A stretch of 64,000 bases of DNA from PALSA-607 sp963737705 (GTDB lineage Bacteria; Actinomycetota; Actinomycetes; Acidothermales; Acidothermaceae). The DNA is taken from NCBI GenBank assembly GCA_963737705.1, contig CAVTTP010000006.1, forward strand, positions 682,001 to 746,000, given 5' to 3'. Shown here in pieces: positions 23,539-32,554 of this stretch. A program made the translations under genes and the position numbers. The notes below the pieces were generated by a model that ran no database searches, was not told where the DNA came from, and saw nothing but the letters and a program-made list of their open reading frames with translations. The first letter of the stretch is position 1, and every line of letters begins with the position of its first letter.

Positions 23539-24714
23539 GTGAGGACTTCACGCATCGCCACGTCCCTGCTACTTGCAGGTGTCTTGTTGGCGGCTGCTGC
23601 ATGTAGCAGCAGCAAGAAGACCGCTACCTCGCCCACCAGCGCAGCACCGGCGCCGACTACCGCGGCAACATCCGCACCGGCCGCTCCGGCAACCACCGCC
23701 GCCGCGTCGAGCGCCCCGGCGGCGCCAGCCGGCAGTGCGCCTGCATGTGCGTCCGGCACGCTGAGCGCACAGGGCTCGACATTCCAACAGAACATGGAAA
23801 CGCAGTGGAGCAAGGACTTCGGCACCAAGTGCTCCGGTGCGAAGATCAACTACCAGGGCACGGGTTCGGGCGCCGGCATCACCGCGATCGGCAACGGCAC
23901 CGCCGACTTCGCCGGCTCTGACGTGACGATGGCCGCATCTGAGCAGACCGCGGCGAACAACGCCTGCGGGAGCACGGCGCTTACTATTCCAATCACTGCC
24001 GGCGGAATCGCCGTGACGTATAACCTGAGTGGCGTGACCTCGCTCAAGCTGTCGGCCGCGACAATCGCCGGCATCTTTGACGGGAAGATCGTCAAGTGGA
24101 ACGACGCGGCAATCGCGGCGGACAACTCCGGTGCGACTCTGCCGTCGACGCCGATCAGCGTCTTCTACCGCAACGACAGCTCGGGCAGCACCTCGGTGTT
24201 CACTAGCTTCCTCAAGGCCGACGCCCCCAGTGACTGGACGCTCGGCGCGAGCAAGACGATCACCTTCTTCAGTGGTGCGCAGGGTGCCAAGGGATCAGCA
24301 GGTGTGGCAGCCGGCGTCAAGCAGACGACCGGCGGTATCACCTACGTCGAGACCTCCTACGCAAAGGCGCAGAGCCTGCCGACGGCATCCATCAAGGGCG
24401 AGGGCGACTACGTCGACGCGACGTCGGCAACGGTCTCGACCGCCATCGGTGAAGGCTTCTCCGTCACAGGTACGGGCAGCGACCTCGCTGGCACGATGAA
24501 CTACGCGAGCATGAAGACCGGTTACCCGATCTCGACCGTCTCGTACGCCATCGTGTGCTCGAAGTACAAGGACCCCGCCAAGGGATCGCTCGTGAAGTCG
24601 TTCCTCGGCTACGCCGTCACCACTGGACAGGCTGCTGCCGACGGCCTCGGTTTCGCACCGCTGCCGAGTGACCTCGCGACCAAGGCGCTCGCGAGCATCA
24701 CGGCTATTTCGTGA
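23539..24714 (+). CDS. pstS: Phosphate-binding lipoprotein PstS
   Basis: A 391-aa lipoprotein. The signal peptide ends LLAAAAC with the lipid-anchored Cys near residue 22. A Ala/Pro/Thr linker follows, then the binding domain with AQGSTFQQ, QGTGSGAGITAIGNGTADFAG, IFDGKIVKWNDAAI and RNDSSGSTSVF, the classic PstS phosphate loops. GGAGGA precedes the GTG. Its stop overlaps the pstC start (GTGA). High-affinity phosphate capture at the cell surface. Confidence 0.95.
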   Translation: MRTSRIATSLLLAGVLLAAAACSSSKKTATSPTSAAPAPTTAATSAPAAPATTAAASSAPAAPAGSAPACASGTLSAQGSTFQQNMETQWSKDFGTKCSGAKINYQGTGSGAGITAIGNGTADFAGSDVTMAASEQTAANNACGSTALTIPITAGGIAVTYNLSGVTSLKLSAATIAGIFDGKIVKWNDAAIAADNSGATLPSTPISVFYRNDSSGSTSVFTSFLKADAPSDWTLGASKTITFFSGAQGAKGSAGVAAGVKQTTGGITYVETSYAKAQSLPTASIKGEGDYVDATSATVSTAIGEGFSVTGTGSDLAGTMNYASMKTGYPISTVSYAIVCSKYKDPAKGSLVKSFLGYAVTTGQAAADGLGFAPLPSDLATKALASITAIS

Positions 24715-25697
24715 CCCAAAGCACGCCCGCAGCCGGAACGCCGGCTGCGACAGGGACGCCCCGAAGGGCTCGACGTATCGAGCCCTTCCGGGGCATCACC
24801 TTTGCTGCCGCCCTCGTCGTGCTGCTGATCCTCGGGGCAATCGCGGTTTTCCTTGTGGTCAAGGCGATTCCGTCGCTCAACAAGGATCATTCGAACTTCT
24901 TCACGACGAAGGGCTGGGCCCCGGACGGCGATCCGCCGATGTTCGGCATCGCAGTTCTCGTCTTCGGGACCGTGCTCTCCAGTGTCATCGCGCTGGTACT
25001 CGCGATCCCGGTCGCGTTAGGTGTGGCAATCTTCGTCGTCGAGTACGCACCGCGCCGTCTCGCGACCTGGCTCGGCTACCTCATCGACATGCTGGCCACC
25101 GTGCCGTCCGTCGTTTACGGCCTGTGGGGGCTGATCTTTCTCGTCCCTCACATCCGCGGCTTCCAGCATTTTCTGGCCACCAAGTTCGGCTGGATACCGA
25201 TTTTCGACGACCCGAATAACCGGACGTCGGTGGCGAGCCGGTCCATCTTCGTCGCCTCGGTCGTGCTCGCCATCATGGTGCTGCCGGTGATTGCCGCGAT
25301 CTCGCGCGAGGTGCTGCGTCAGGTTGACCCGAACCTCAAGGAAGCCGCTCTCGCCCTCGGTGCGACCCGCTGGGAGATGGTGCGCTACGCATTGCTGCCT
25401 CCGAGCCGTCCGGGCATCATTGGCGGCATCATGCTTGGGCTTGGGCGCGCACTGGGCGAGACCATCGCGGTCGCTCTGGTGCTCGGCACCAGCTTCGCGG
25501 TGAGTTTGCACATCCTGCAGCCCGGCGGAAACACCATCGCCGCAAACATCGCGAACTACTTCGGCGAAGCCGGCGCGACCGGCCGCTCAGCGCTGATCGC
25601 GACTGGCCTGGTGCTCTTCATCATGACGCTGTGCGTGAACCTCATCGCCCGCACCGTTATCTATCGTGCGGCCGTCAAGCAGGGCACCGCGGCGTGA
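24711..25697 (+). CDS. pstC: Phosphate ABC transporter permease PstC
   Basis: A 328-aa membrane protein with about six helices. It shows ATVPSVVYGLWGLIFLVP, the EAA loop KEAALALGATRWEMVRYALLP, and GLGRALGETIAVALVLG. The GTG overlaps the pstS stop and its own stop overlaps pstA (GTGA). Transmembrane pore with PstA. Confidence 0.95.
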   Translation: MTQSTPAAGTPAATGTPRRARRIEPFRGITFAAALVVLLILGAIAVFLVVKAIPSLNKDHSNFFTTKGWAPDGDPPMFGIAVLVFGTVLSSVIALVLAIPVALGVAIFVVEYAPRRLATWLGYLIDMLATVPSVVYGLWGLIFLVPHIRGFQHFLATKFGWIPIFDDPNNRTSVASRSIFVASVVLAIMVLPVIAAISREVLRQVDPNLKEAALALGATRWEMVRYALLPPSRPGIIGGIMLGLGRALGETIAVALVLGTSFAVSLHILQPGGNTIAANIANYFGEAGATGRSALIATGLVLFIMTLCVNLIARTVIYRAAVKQGTAA

Positions 25698-26599
25698 GCG
25701 CGACTACGATGTCAGGCCCCGGTGCGGCGTCAACGTCGCAGGTCTGGAAGGTGACCGGCCGCAGGGCCATCGTGAACCGGCTCATGACGATCGCGATGTA
25801 CCTCGCGTTCCTCATTGCCGTGATCCCACTGGCGCTCGTCATCTGGTACACGGTCGGCAAGGGCATGACCCGATTCGGCTGGTCGTTCCTCACACATTCG
25901 ATGGCTGGCGTCGGCCCCGACGACGTGACCGGGGGTATCTACCACGCGATCTTCGGCACCGTTGAGCAGCTGCTGATCGCCGCGGCGATCTCGGTCCCGC
26001 TCGGTTTGCTCGTCGCGATCTACCTCAATGAGTACGGCGCGAAAGGGTTCTCCACCGTCGTCCGTCTGTTGGTTGACGTGATGACTGGAATCCCGTCGAT
26101 CGTGGCCGGGCTCTTTGTGCTTGCCTTCTGGGTCCTCGGTCTGCACGAGGGTTATTCAGGCTTCGCCGCATCGATGGCATTGGCGATTCTGATGCTGCCT
26201 GTCGTGACGCGATCGTCGGAGGAAATGCTGCGGCTGGTTCCTAACACGCTGAGGGAAGCCGCGTACGCGCTCGGAATCCCCAAGTGGCGGGTGATCCTGT
26301 CGATCATCGTGCCGACGGCCCGCACCGGGATTACGACCGGCATCATGCTCGCGGTGGCTCGTGTCACCGGCGAGACCGCGCCCTTGCTGCTGACAGCCGC
26401 GGGCACGCTGTTCGTCAACAAGAACGTGTTCCACGGGCAGCAGGAAGCGCTCCCACTTTATGTATTCAGCTCTGCGGCTGCAGGCACTCCTGCGGATGTC
26501 AACCGCGCGTGGGCTGCAGCCTTTACTCTGATTCTGATCGTTGTCCTGCTCTACGTGATCGCGCGGCTTCTGACGCGCCGTGACGCCACCCGGAGGTGA
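25694..26599 (+). CDS. pstA: Phosphate ABC transporter permease PstA
   Basis: A 301-aa membrane protein of ordinary PstA length. Features are TGIPSIVAGLFVLAFWVLG, the EAA loop REAAYALGIPKWRVILSIIVP, ARVTGETAPLLLTAAGT and the PLYVFSSA region. The GTG at 25694 overlaps the pstC stop. Compared with the PstA-like protein at 4261 it lacks the long Pro-rich N-terminus and the additional helices. Confidence 0.95.
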   Translation: MSATTMSGPGAASTSQVWKVTGRRAIVNRLMTIAMYLAFLIAVIPLALVIWYTVGKGMTRFGWSFLTHSMAGVGPDDVTGGIYHAIFGTVEQLLIAAAISVPLGLLVAIYLNEYGAKGFSTVVRLLVDVMTGIPSIVAGLFVLAFWVLGLHEGYSGFAASMALAILMLPVVTRSSEEMLRLVPNTLREAAYALGIPKWRVILSIIVPTARTGITTGIMLAVARVTGETAPLLLTAAGTLFVNKNVFHGQQEALPLYVFSSAAAGTPADVNRAWAAAFTLILIVVLLYVIARLLTRRDATRR

Positions 26600-26607
26600 G
26601 CGGCCCC

Positions 26608-27381
26608 ATGGCTAAGCGGATCGAGGCGCTCGGTCTTTCGTGCTACTACGGCAAACACAAGGCTGTAGAAAACGTCACGATGGTGATCGAACCCAAGGCC
26701 GTCACTGCCTTGATCGGCCCCTCGGGGTGCGGCAAGTCGACGTTCCTGCGCAGTCTCAACCGGCTGCACGAAGTGATTCCTGGCGCGCACATCACTGGCC
26801 AGGTGCTGCTCGACGACCGTGACATCTACGCGCCCGGCGTTGACCCAGTGGCGTTGCGCCGCAGCGTCGGGATGGTCTTCCAGCGGCCCAACCCGTTCCC
26901 CACGATGTCGATCTACGACAACGTCGCGGCTGGCCTGAAATTGGGCGGTAGCAAGGGGAAAGACCTCGATGTGGTGGTCGAGCGCGCCCTCACCGGCGCG
27001 CACTTGTGGGCCGAGGTCAAGGATCGGCTGAAGAAGCCGGCACTCGCACTTTCCGGTGGCCAGCAGCAGCGGCTCTGCATCGCGCGCGCCATCGCGGTTG
27101 AGCCCGAGGTGCTGCTGATGGACGAGCCGTGCTCGGCCCTCGACCCGATCTCGACGTTGGCGATCGAAGACCTCATCGCCGAACTGAAAGACCGCTACAC
27201 AATCGTCATCGTGACGCACAACATGCAGCAGGCGAGCCGGGTCAGTGAGACGACCGGTTTCTTCACCCTCGCCGGCGCCGGGCAACCCGGTGTGCTGGTC
27301 GAGTACGACGCGACGAGCCGGATTTTCTCGGTGCCTTCAGACAAGCGCACGGAGGACTACATCACCGGCCGCACCGGCTGA
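26608..27381 (+). CDS. pstB: Phosphate ABC transporter ATPase PstB
   Basis: A 257-aa ATPase with Walker A GPSGCGKSTF, MVFQRPNPFPTMS, signature LSGGQQQRLCIARA, Walker B LLMDEPCSALDP and VTHNMQQASRVS. ATG 26608 is preferred because the in-frame GTG at 26596 lies in the likely ribosome site GGAGG. Last gene of pstSCAB, ending 4 nt from a convergent hydrolase gene. The core is close to the PstB-like protein at 1478 but without its Tyr/Pro-rich extension. Confidence 0.95.
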   Translation: MAKRIEALGLSCYYGKHKAVENVTMVIEPKAVTALIGPSGCGKSTFLRSLNRLHEVIPGAHITGQVLLDDRDIYAPGVDPVALRRSVGMVFQRPNPFPTMSIYDNVAAGLKLGGSKGKDLDVVVERALTGAHLWAEVKDRLKKPALALSGGQQQRLCIARAIAVEPEVLLMDEPCSALDPISTLAIEDLIAELKDRYTIVIVTHNMQQASRVSETTGFFTLAGAGQPGVLVEYDATSRIFSVPSDKRTEDYITGRTG

Positions 27382-27385
27382 TCCG

Positions 27386-28273
27386 TCAAGTACGAGGGCC
27401 GTACTCCGCGATCACCGCGTCGGAGAATGCTGGCCACACTTCGATAGCCCAGGGCCCGAACGCCGTGTCCGCCAACGCGACGCAGCCCAAGCCCAGCGTC
27501 GGGTCGACCCACAGGAAGCTGCCGGCACGACCGAAATGCCCAAAGGTGGACGCCGAGTTGTGCCGCCCTGTCCAGTGCGGATCCTTCGCGTCGCGAAGCT
27601 CAAAACCCAATCCCCAGTCGTTGGGCGTGCATCGCCCATAGCCCGGCAGCACGCCATCGAGGCCGGGAAACGCGATGGTCGTCGCGAGCGCCAGCGTCTC
27701 GGGCGCGAGCAACGTCGGCCGCAGAAGCTCGCGAGCGAACCTCAGCAGGTCGACCAGTGGCCCACCACCGCCCGCCGACGGCGTCCCGTCGATGCTTGAC
27801 GCTTGCATCCCTAGCGGCTCGAACACCGTCTCGGTGACGTAGTGCGCGAAGGGCAGGCCGGAGCGCTCGCTGACCAGAGCGCCGAGCAGGTCGAAGCCGG
27901 CGTTGGAGTAGACCCGCCTGCGCTCGGGCTTCGAAAGCGCGGCGCCCTGGTCGAACCCGAGGCCCGAGGCGTGCGCGAGGAGGTGGCGCACCGTCGATCC
28001 AGGTGGTCCGGCAGGCTCGTCGAGCGCGATCTTGCCCTCGTCGACCAGATGCAGCACGCAGAGCGCGGTGACGAGCTTCGTGACCGATGCCCACTCGTGG
28101 CGCCGGTCGACGTCGCCGGTCTCGCCGAGAGTGCCCGTGGCGTCGGTGACGCCCGCCGCCGGGTTGGACGCCGACCAGTGCTCGACCTGCGCAAGCGCGG
28201 CTCCGCGAGACGACGACACGGACGACGATGACCCGGACGACGGAGGCACGGGCGACAGGTCAGGCGGGGGCAC
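27386..28273 (-). CDS. Serine hydrolase, beta-lactamase/class C PBP family
   Basis: A 295-aa protein with the penicillin-recognising triad: SVTK (Ser-x-x-Lys) near residue 63, YSN in RRVYSNAGF, and HFGRAG in place of the KTG box. The order and spacing match the Beta-lactamase (EstB-like) family of esterases and D-peptidases. No signal peptide: the N-terminus is Pro/Ser-rich, so it is likely cytoplasmic. The substrate is unknown. Confidence 0.85.
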   Translation of the reverse strand: MPPPDLSPVPPSSGSSSSVSSSRGAALAQVEHWSASNPAAGVTDATGTLGETGDVDRRHEWASVTKLVTALCVLHLVDEGKIALDEPAGPPGSTVRHLLAHASGLGFDQGAALSKPERRRVYSNAGFDLLGALVSERSGLPFAHYVTETVFEPLGMQASSIDGTPSAGGGGPLVDLLRFARELLRPTLLAPETLALATTIAFPGLDGVLPGYGRCTPNDWGLGFELRDAKDPHWTGRHNSASTFGHFGRAGSFLWVDPTLGLGCVALADTAFGPWAIEVWPAFSDAVIAEYGPRT

Positions 28274-28443
28274 GGCGCCAGCCTAGGGGGACCTCTGGGG
28301 TGCATGAGGTGCGGATCCGGGCGGATTTCCCCAGCCACGGCCCGGGCGAATGACATGGGTGTTGTTTGGGTCCTACCATGGCTCCTACATGCAGCGGTAT
28401 GACGGTGTTGGTCGTCATGGTGGGTCGAACGAAGGGCTGGTCG

Positions 28444-28743
28444 ATGGAGGTCGCGGACGCCGTGAACGCTGATGCGTCGGGCATGTTGGTCGATGTGCTG
28501 TCCGAGCGCGATCAGCTGATCCTCGAGTTCGAGCGCCAGTGGTGGAAGTACGCGGGTGCCAAAGAGCAGGCCATGCGCGAGAAGTTCGACATGTCGGCCA
28601 CGCGTTACTACCAGGCGCTGAACGCGCTGATCGACCGTCCGGCGGCGCTGGCCGCCGACCCAATGTTGGTGAAGCGGCTTCGCCGGCTGCGTGCGGCGCG
28701 TCAGCGCGCACGATCGGCCCGCCGTCTCGGCATCGAGGCCTGA
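28444..28743 (+). CDS. DUF3263 protein
   Basis: A 99-aa protein matching the actinobacterial DUF3263 family: ILEFERQWWKYAGAKEQAMR, MSATRYYQALNALIDRP, and a basic tail RRLRRLRAARQRARSARR. The helix-turn-helix-like middle suggests nucleic-acid binding; the function is not established. AAGGG is 7 nt before the ATG at 28444; a longer in-frame start exists at 28366. Confidence 0.85.
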   Translation: MEVADAVNADASGMLVDVLSERDQLILEFERQWWKYAGAKEQAMREKFDMSATRYYQALNALIDRPAALAADPMLVKRLRRLRAARQRARSARRLGIEA

Positions 28744-28844
28744 CCGCCATGATCGTCGCGTGACGACGATCGGTTGCCGACTCAAGACCTCCCGGCCGGT
28801 AGCCATAGCTAATGACGGACCCACTTCATGACGACTGAGAACTC

Positions 28845-29531
28845 ATGACGACCCAGGAACCGCGCGCTGGCGGCAGCCACCGCCGAGTCGACCGCGGCCG
28901 CCGAATGCGGGTGCTGCTGGTCTCCTTGGTGGTTGTGGTCGTTGCCGGGGTGGGCGTCGAGGCCGCGCTGCACTGGCGCGGAGAGTCCACGCGGCACACG
29001 AACAACGCGGCGTCCTCGGGATACATCTCCCCAAGCGCGACGCCGTCCGGCTCGAAGTCGTCCGTGGCAGCGCCGCCCGCGTCGTCACCTGGCGATGCTC
29101 CGACGTCCTCACCGCCGGTGACCTATCCGGCGTCCCTGACTGCGACGCCACCGCCCGCCACGGCGCCGCCTGCCGTGACGTCGCCCGCCGCGTCGGCGCC
29201 GGCCGTTACCCCGACATCCGCATCGCCGGCCCCCAGCACGCCCACGACGAAGCCCCTTGTCGACATCCTTAACGGCACCCACATCAGCGGTATGGCGGCG
29301 CGTGCCGAGACGACCCTGAGTCGCGGCGGCTGGGTCGTCGCGCTGACCGGCAACTACTCGCAGTCGATGTCCGCGACCACGGTGTTCTACCCCGCCGGTC
29401 AACTCGCAGCGGCCCAGGCGCTCGCGGCCCAGTTCACCGCCATCGGCAAGATGGCGCCCGCTCCTGATGGCGTCTCGACAACCCACCTCACGCTCGTGCT
29501 CGGCCAGGATTGGACGTCAAGCGGCAAGTAG
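28845..29531 (+). CDS. LytR_C-domain membrane protein
   Basis: A 228-aa protein: a short basic cytoplasmic end, one helix (MRVLLVSLVVVVVAGVGVEAAL), a Ser/Pro/Thr-rich spacer and a C-terminal LytR_C domain (VDILNGTHISGMAARAETTLSRGGW ... TTVFYPAGQLAAAQALA, given here as two parts). Such proteins are common beside DUF3263 genes in actinobacteria. The LCP transferase domain is absent, so this is an accessory wall protein with unknown partner. Confidence 0.85.
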   Translation: MTTQEPRAGGSHRRVDRGRRMRVLLVSLVVVVVAGVGVEAALHWRGESTRHTNNAASSGYISPSATPSGSKSSVAAPPASSPGDAPTSSPPVTYPASLTATPPPATAPPAVTSPAASAPAVTPTSASPAPSTPTTKPLVDILNGTHISGMAARAETTLSRGGWVVALTGNYSQSMSATTVFYPAGQLAAAQALAAQFTAIGKMAPAPDGVSTTHLTLVLGQDWTSSGK

Positions 29532-29541
29532 GGTCGCAGCT

Positions 29542-30429
29542 GTGCCCCCGCCCGAGTTCGAGCCTGTTCGGGCCGCTGCTGCACCCCTGCCGATCCCGCG
29601 CACCGAAGCCGGTCGCGCCGGATTGCGGACGCTGATCGGGCAGCCTCGTACGGCGCTGGTCGCGGTCGATTTCGACGGCACACTCGCGCCGATCGTCAGC
29701 CAACCTGAAGCTGCCCGGCCGCATCCTCGCGCGTCGGATGTGTTGCGCTCGCTCGCTGCGTCGATCGGCGCCGTCGCCGTCGTGACCGGACGACCGCCCG
29801 GCGTCGCAGCCTCGCTGCTCGGTTTCACTGCTGATGAGCCGCCGAATCTGCTCGTCGTCGGCCACTACGGACTCGAGAAGTGGACGTCGGCTGCTGGCGT
29901 CGCTGCGGTCGCGGGCGTTGATCCTCGCGGCTCAGAACCGGTTGGTCAGGTGCGTGCGGCGTTACCTGCGTTGCTGCTCGACATCGGTGCGCCTCCAGGG
30001 ACGCGGATCGAGGACAAGGGCGCTTCGGTCGCGGTGCATGTACGGGAGGCCGCCGACCCCCATGCGGCACTCGAGCTGCTCCGCGAACCACTGCGAACAC
30101 TTGCGGAGTCGGAGGGGCTGCGGCTCGAGCCCGGGCGGTTGGTGTTCGAGTTGCGCCCCGGCGGGACGGACAAGGGGAATGCGCTCGTCTCGCTCGTGGA
30201 CCAATTCAGTGCGCGGTCGGTCTGTTACGTGGGCGACGACCTCGGTGACATCGCCGCGTTCGATGCGCTTGAAAGGCTGCGGTCAAAGGGATTTGCGACG
30301 CTAGGGGTGTTCAGCGGGGTACCTGACGAGCCGGGCCTCGCTGACCTGGCGGCGCGGGCCGACCTGCAGCTCTCGGGGCCTGACGCGGTGGTGGCGTTTC
30401 TCGAAGGCCTGCTCGCCGCTTCGGGATAA
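29542..30429 (+). CDS. otsB: Trehalose-6-phosphate phosphatase
   Basis: A 295-aa HAD-family phosphatase. Motif I is VAVDFDGTLAPI, motif II is VVTGRPP, GHYGLE is typical of OtsB, the lysine region is DKGASVAVHVR, motif III is GGTDKGNAL and motif IV is GDDLGDIAAFDAL. It removes phosphate from trehalose-6-phosphate. No otsA is nearby. It starts 10 nt after the LytR_C gene with a GTG. Confidence 0.92.
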   Translation: MPPPEFEPVRAAAAPLPIPRTEAGRAGLRTLIGQPRTALVAVDFDGTLAPIVSQPEAARPHPRASDVLRSLAASIGAVAVVTGRPPGVAASLLGFTADEPPNLLVVGHYGLEKWTSAAGVAAVAGVDPRGSEPVGQVRAALPALLLDIGAPPGTRIEDKGASVAVHVREAADPHAALELLREPLRTLAESEGLRLEPGRLVFELRPGGTDKGNALVSLVDQFSARSVCYVGDDLGDIAAFDALERLRSKGFATLGVFSGVPDEPGLADLAARADLQLSGPDAVVAFLEGLLAASG

Positions 30430-30432
30430 TTT

Positions 30433-30491
30433 CGGGCAGAAAAAAACCGCGGCCGAGAACATTCCTGCCCGGTATGTCCCCGCCCGCGGTT
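30433..30491 (+). other. Interleaved inverted repeats after otsB (pseudoknot topology)
   Basis: CGGGCA (30433-30438) complements TGCCCG (30466-30471), and AACCGCGG (30445-30452) complements CCGCGGTT (30484-30491). The arms alternate A-B-A'-B', which would form an H-type pseudoknot or two alternative hairpins. A run of seven A lies between the first arms. It may be the otsB terminator. Confidence 0.45.
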
Positions 30492-30628
30492 CCCCTCCAA
30501 TGCAGCAAGACGATAGTGCCTCGACGGCCCATAAAGCTCTAGGAAAAACGGCCGACCTTGGTCAGCCGTTCGGCCGATCCCGCGAGGGGCTACGCTTGCC
30601 TATTGCAAGGCAGTACAGATGTGCAGTG

Positions 30629-30741
30629 CTCATCAAGAGGGGCAGAGGGACCGGCCCGTTGAAGCCCCGGCAACCACTCCGTTGTAGTTGAGCGGAACAG
30701 GTGCCAACTCCGTCCCGTGGATGGTCCGCGGGGAAGATGAG
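30629..30741 (+). promoter_or_regulatory. SAM-I (S-box) riboswitch in the thrC leader
   Basis: The conserved core is clear: CATCAAGAGGGGCAGAGGGA, CCGGCCC, GTTGAAGCCCCGGCAACC and AGGTGCCAACTCC. P1 is formed by CTCATC (30629-30634) and GATGAG (30736-30741). The 3' strand of P1 runs into the GAGGAGAGAGG ribosome site (30739-30749), so SAM binding probably blocks translation of thrC. No terminator is needed in this model. Confidence 0.9.
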
Positions 30742-30756
30742 GAGAGAGGCTTCACC

Positions 30757-32034
30757 GTGTCCGCGACCCAGTCGCCCCCCGCCGTCCCGCATTCGACTCT
30801 TTTAGGGTCGGCCACCTCGCTGTCGTGTCGCGAGTGCGGAGAGCAGTATCCGATCAGCCCGCGCTACGCGTGCGAGATGTGCTTCGGGCCGCTTGAAGTG
30901 GCCTACGACTACACCGGCGTGAGCCGCGAGTCGATCGAAGCTGGGCCGCAAAACATCTGGCGCTACAAGCAGCTGCTGCCCGTGCCGTCGAACGTCGCCG
31001 AAACGCCGAATCTTGAGCCAGGTATGACAAAACTGGTGCTCGCTCGCAACTTGGCCCGTGAGCTTGGCATGCGCAAGCTGTGGGTGAAGGACGACAGCGG
31101 CAACCCCACGCACTCGTTTAAGGACAGGGTCGTCGCAGTCGCACTTGCCGCTGCGCGCGAACTTGGATTCTCGGTGCTCGCGTGCCCGTCAACCGGAAAC
31201 CTGGCGAACGCGGTCGCCGCCGCGGCCGCACGGGCCGGCATCAAGTCGGTGGTGTTCATCCCGGCAAACCTCGAGCGGCAGAAGATCGTCACGACGGCCG
31301 TGTACGGCGGCACGCTGATCGCAGTCGAGGGCAACTACGACGACGTCAACCGGCTCGCTTCGGAGATCGCCGGCGAAGAAGAATCGTGGGCGTTCGTGAA
31401 CGTGAACGTGCGGCCGTTCTACGCCGAGGGATCCAAGACGCTGGGCTACGAGATTGCCGAGCAACTCGGCTGGCGACTGCCTGAGCAGGTAGTGATTCCG
31501 ATCGCTTCCGGGTCGCAGTTGACGAAGGTCGACAAGGCGTTCACCGAGTTCGGCAAGCTGGGTCTCGTCGACGCGACGCCGTACCGAGTATTCGGTGCGC
31601 AGGCGTCGGGTTGCGCTCCAGTCTCGAACGCGTTCAAGGCCGGCTACGACGTCGTGCAACCGGTGCGGCCGGACACGATCGCAAAGTCACTGGCGATCGG
31701 CAACCCGGCCGACGGACCGTACGTGCTCGACGTGTGCCGTCGAACCGGCGGCCTGGTCGAGGACGTCACCGACGAGGAGATCGTCGACGGCATGCGCCTG
31801 CTCGCCCGCACAGAGGGCATCTTCGGTGAGACTGCGGGCGGCGTGACGATTGGCGTGCTGCGGAAACTGCTGGCCGCTGGGCAGCTCGATCCCGACGCGG
31901 AGACCGTCGTCTTCAACACCGGCGACGGGCTGAAGACCCTCGACGCTGTGGCGCCGGTCGTGTCGCCGTCGGTCACCATCCCGCCGTCCGTCGAAGCGTT
32001 TCGCGCCTACCTCGACGTCGCCGGCCTCATCTGA
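30757..32034 (+). CDS. thrC: Threonine synthase
   Basis: A 425-aa PLP enzyme that converts O-phosphohomoserine to threonine. The N-terminus has a CxxC...CxxC element (CRECGEQYPI, CEMCFGPLEVAYDY) typical of this subclass. The PLP lysine is in NPTHSFKDR; the phosphate-loop side has STGNLANAV and SGSQLTK. GTG was chosen because GAGGAGAGAGG lies about 7 nt upstream and the SAM-I element ends there. Control by SAM makes sense if O-phosphohomoserine or homoserine is the branch point to methionine. Confidence 0.95.
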   Translation: MSATQSPPAVPHSTLLGSATSLSCRECGEQYPISPRYACEMCFGPLEVAYDYTGVSRESIEAGPQNIWRYKQLLPVPSNVAETPNLEPGMTKLVLARNLARELGMRKLWVKDDSGNPTHSFKDRVVAVALAAARELGFSVLACPSTGNLANAVAAAAARAGIKSVVFIPANLERQKIVTTAVYGGTLIAVEGNYDDVNRLASEIAGEEESWAFVNVNVRPFYAEGSKTLGYEIAEQLGWRLPEQVVIPIASGSQLTKVDKAFTEFGKLGLVDATPYRVFGAQASGCAPVSNAFKAGYDVVQPVRPDTIAKSLAIGNPADGPYVLDVCRRTGGLVEDVTDEEIVDGMRLLARTEGIFGETAGGVTIGVLRKLLAAGQLDPDAETVVFNTGDGLKTLDAVAPVVSPSVTIPPSVEAFRAYLDVAGLI

Positions 32035-32080
32035 CGCCAGCCACACCCGCCGTCCGCCCCAGTTCCGCCCCAGTTCCGCC

Positions 32081-32142
32081 GATGATCATGGGGAAACGGG
32101 GCACTCTGAACGCCGGAACTGCCCCATTTCCCCATGATCATC
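32081..32142. terminator. Long inverted repeat between convergent thrC and arsC
   Basis: GATGATCATGGGGAAA (32081-32096) matches TTTCCCCATGATCATC (32127-32142) perfectly, and pairing continues with one mismatch through CGGGGCA/TGCCCCA around a 16-nt loop. It would act as a bidirectional terminator. A duplicated CGCCCCAGTTC lies just upstream (about 32055-32078). Confidence 0.75.
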
Positions 32143-32554
32143 GGGCCGTGGGGTCGGCGACCCGCATCTCGGCGAGCAGCGCGCGTACTCGCCCGTCGAT
32201 GTCGTCGACGATGCCGCGCACGGTCGCGACGTCTTGGCCTGCCGGATCCTCGACGAGCCAGTCTTCGTGCCGCTTGCCTGGCACCACGGGACACGCCTCG
32301 CCGCAGCCCATCGTGATGACGACATCGGCGCCAGCGACGGTGCCGTAGTCGAGCAGTTTCGGCACTTCCGCGGCGGTCGAGAGTCCGCGCTCGCCGAGTA
32401 CCTGCGTGACGACCGGATTGATCGACTCGCCGGGTTCGGAGCCGGCTGAGATGGCGGCCACTCGACCCGCCCCGTAATGCTCGGCAAGGACGCGGGCCGC
32501 CACCGAGCGTCCCGAGTTGTGGACGCACGCGAATAAGATGACCGGCGCGCTCAT
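32138..32554 (-). CDS. arsC: Arsenate reductase, low-molecular-weight phosphatase fold
   Basis: A 138-aa protein with the active-site loop CVHNSGRS (C-x5-R-S) near residue 10 and the DPAGQ-type aspartate in EDPAGQDV. A further Cys pair (MGCGEACPVV) serves redox cycling, as in thioredoxin- or mycothiol-coupled arsenate reductases. The ATG overlaps the arsR stop (ATGA). Reduces arsenate to arsenite; no efflux pump gene is in the window. Confidence 0.9.
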   Translation of the reverse strand: MSAPVILFACVHNSGRSVAARVLAEHYGAGRVAAISAGSEPGESINPVVTQVLGERGLSTAAEVPKLLDYGTVAGADVVITMGCGEACPVVPGKRHEDWLVEDPAGQDVATVRGIVDDIDGRVRALLAEMRVADPTAR

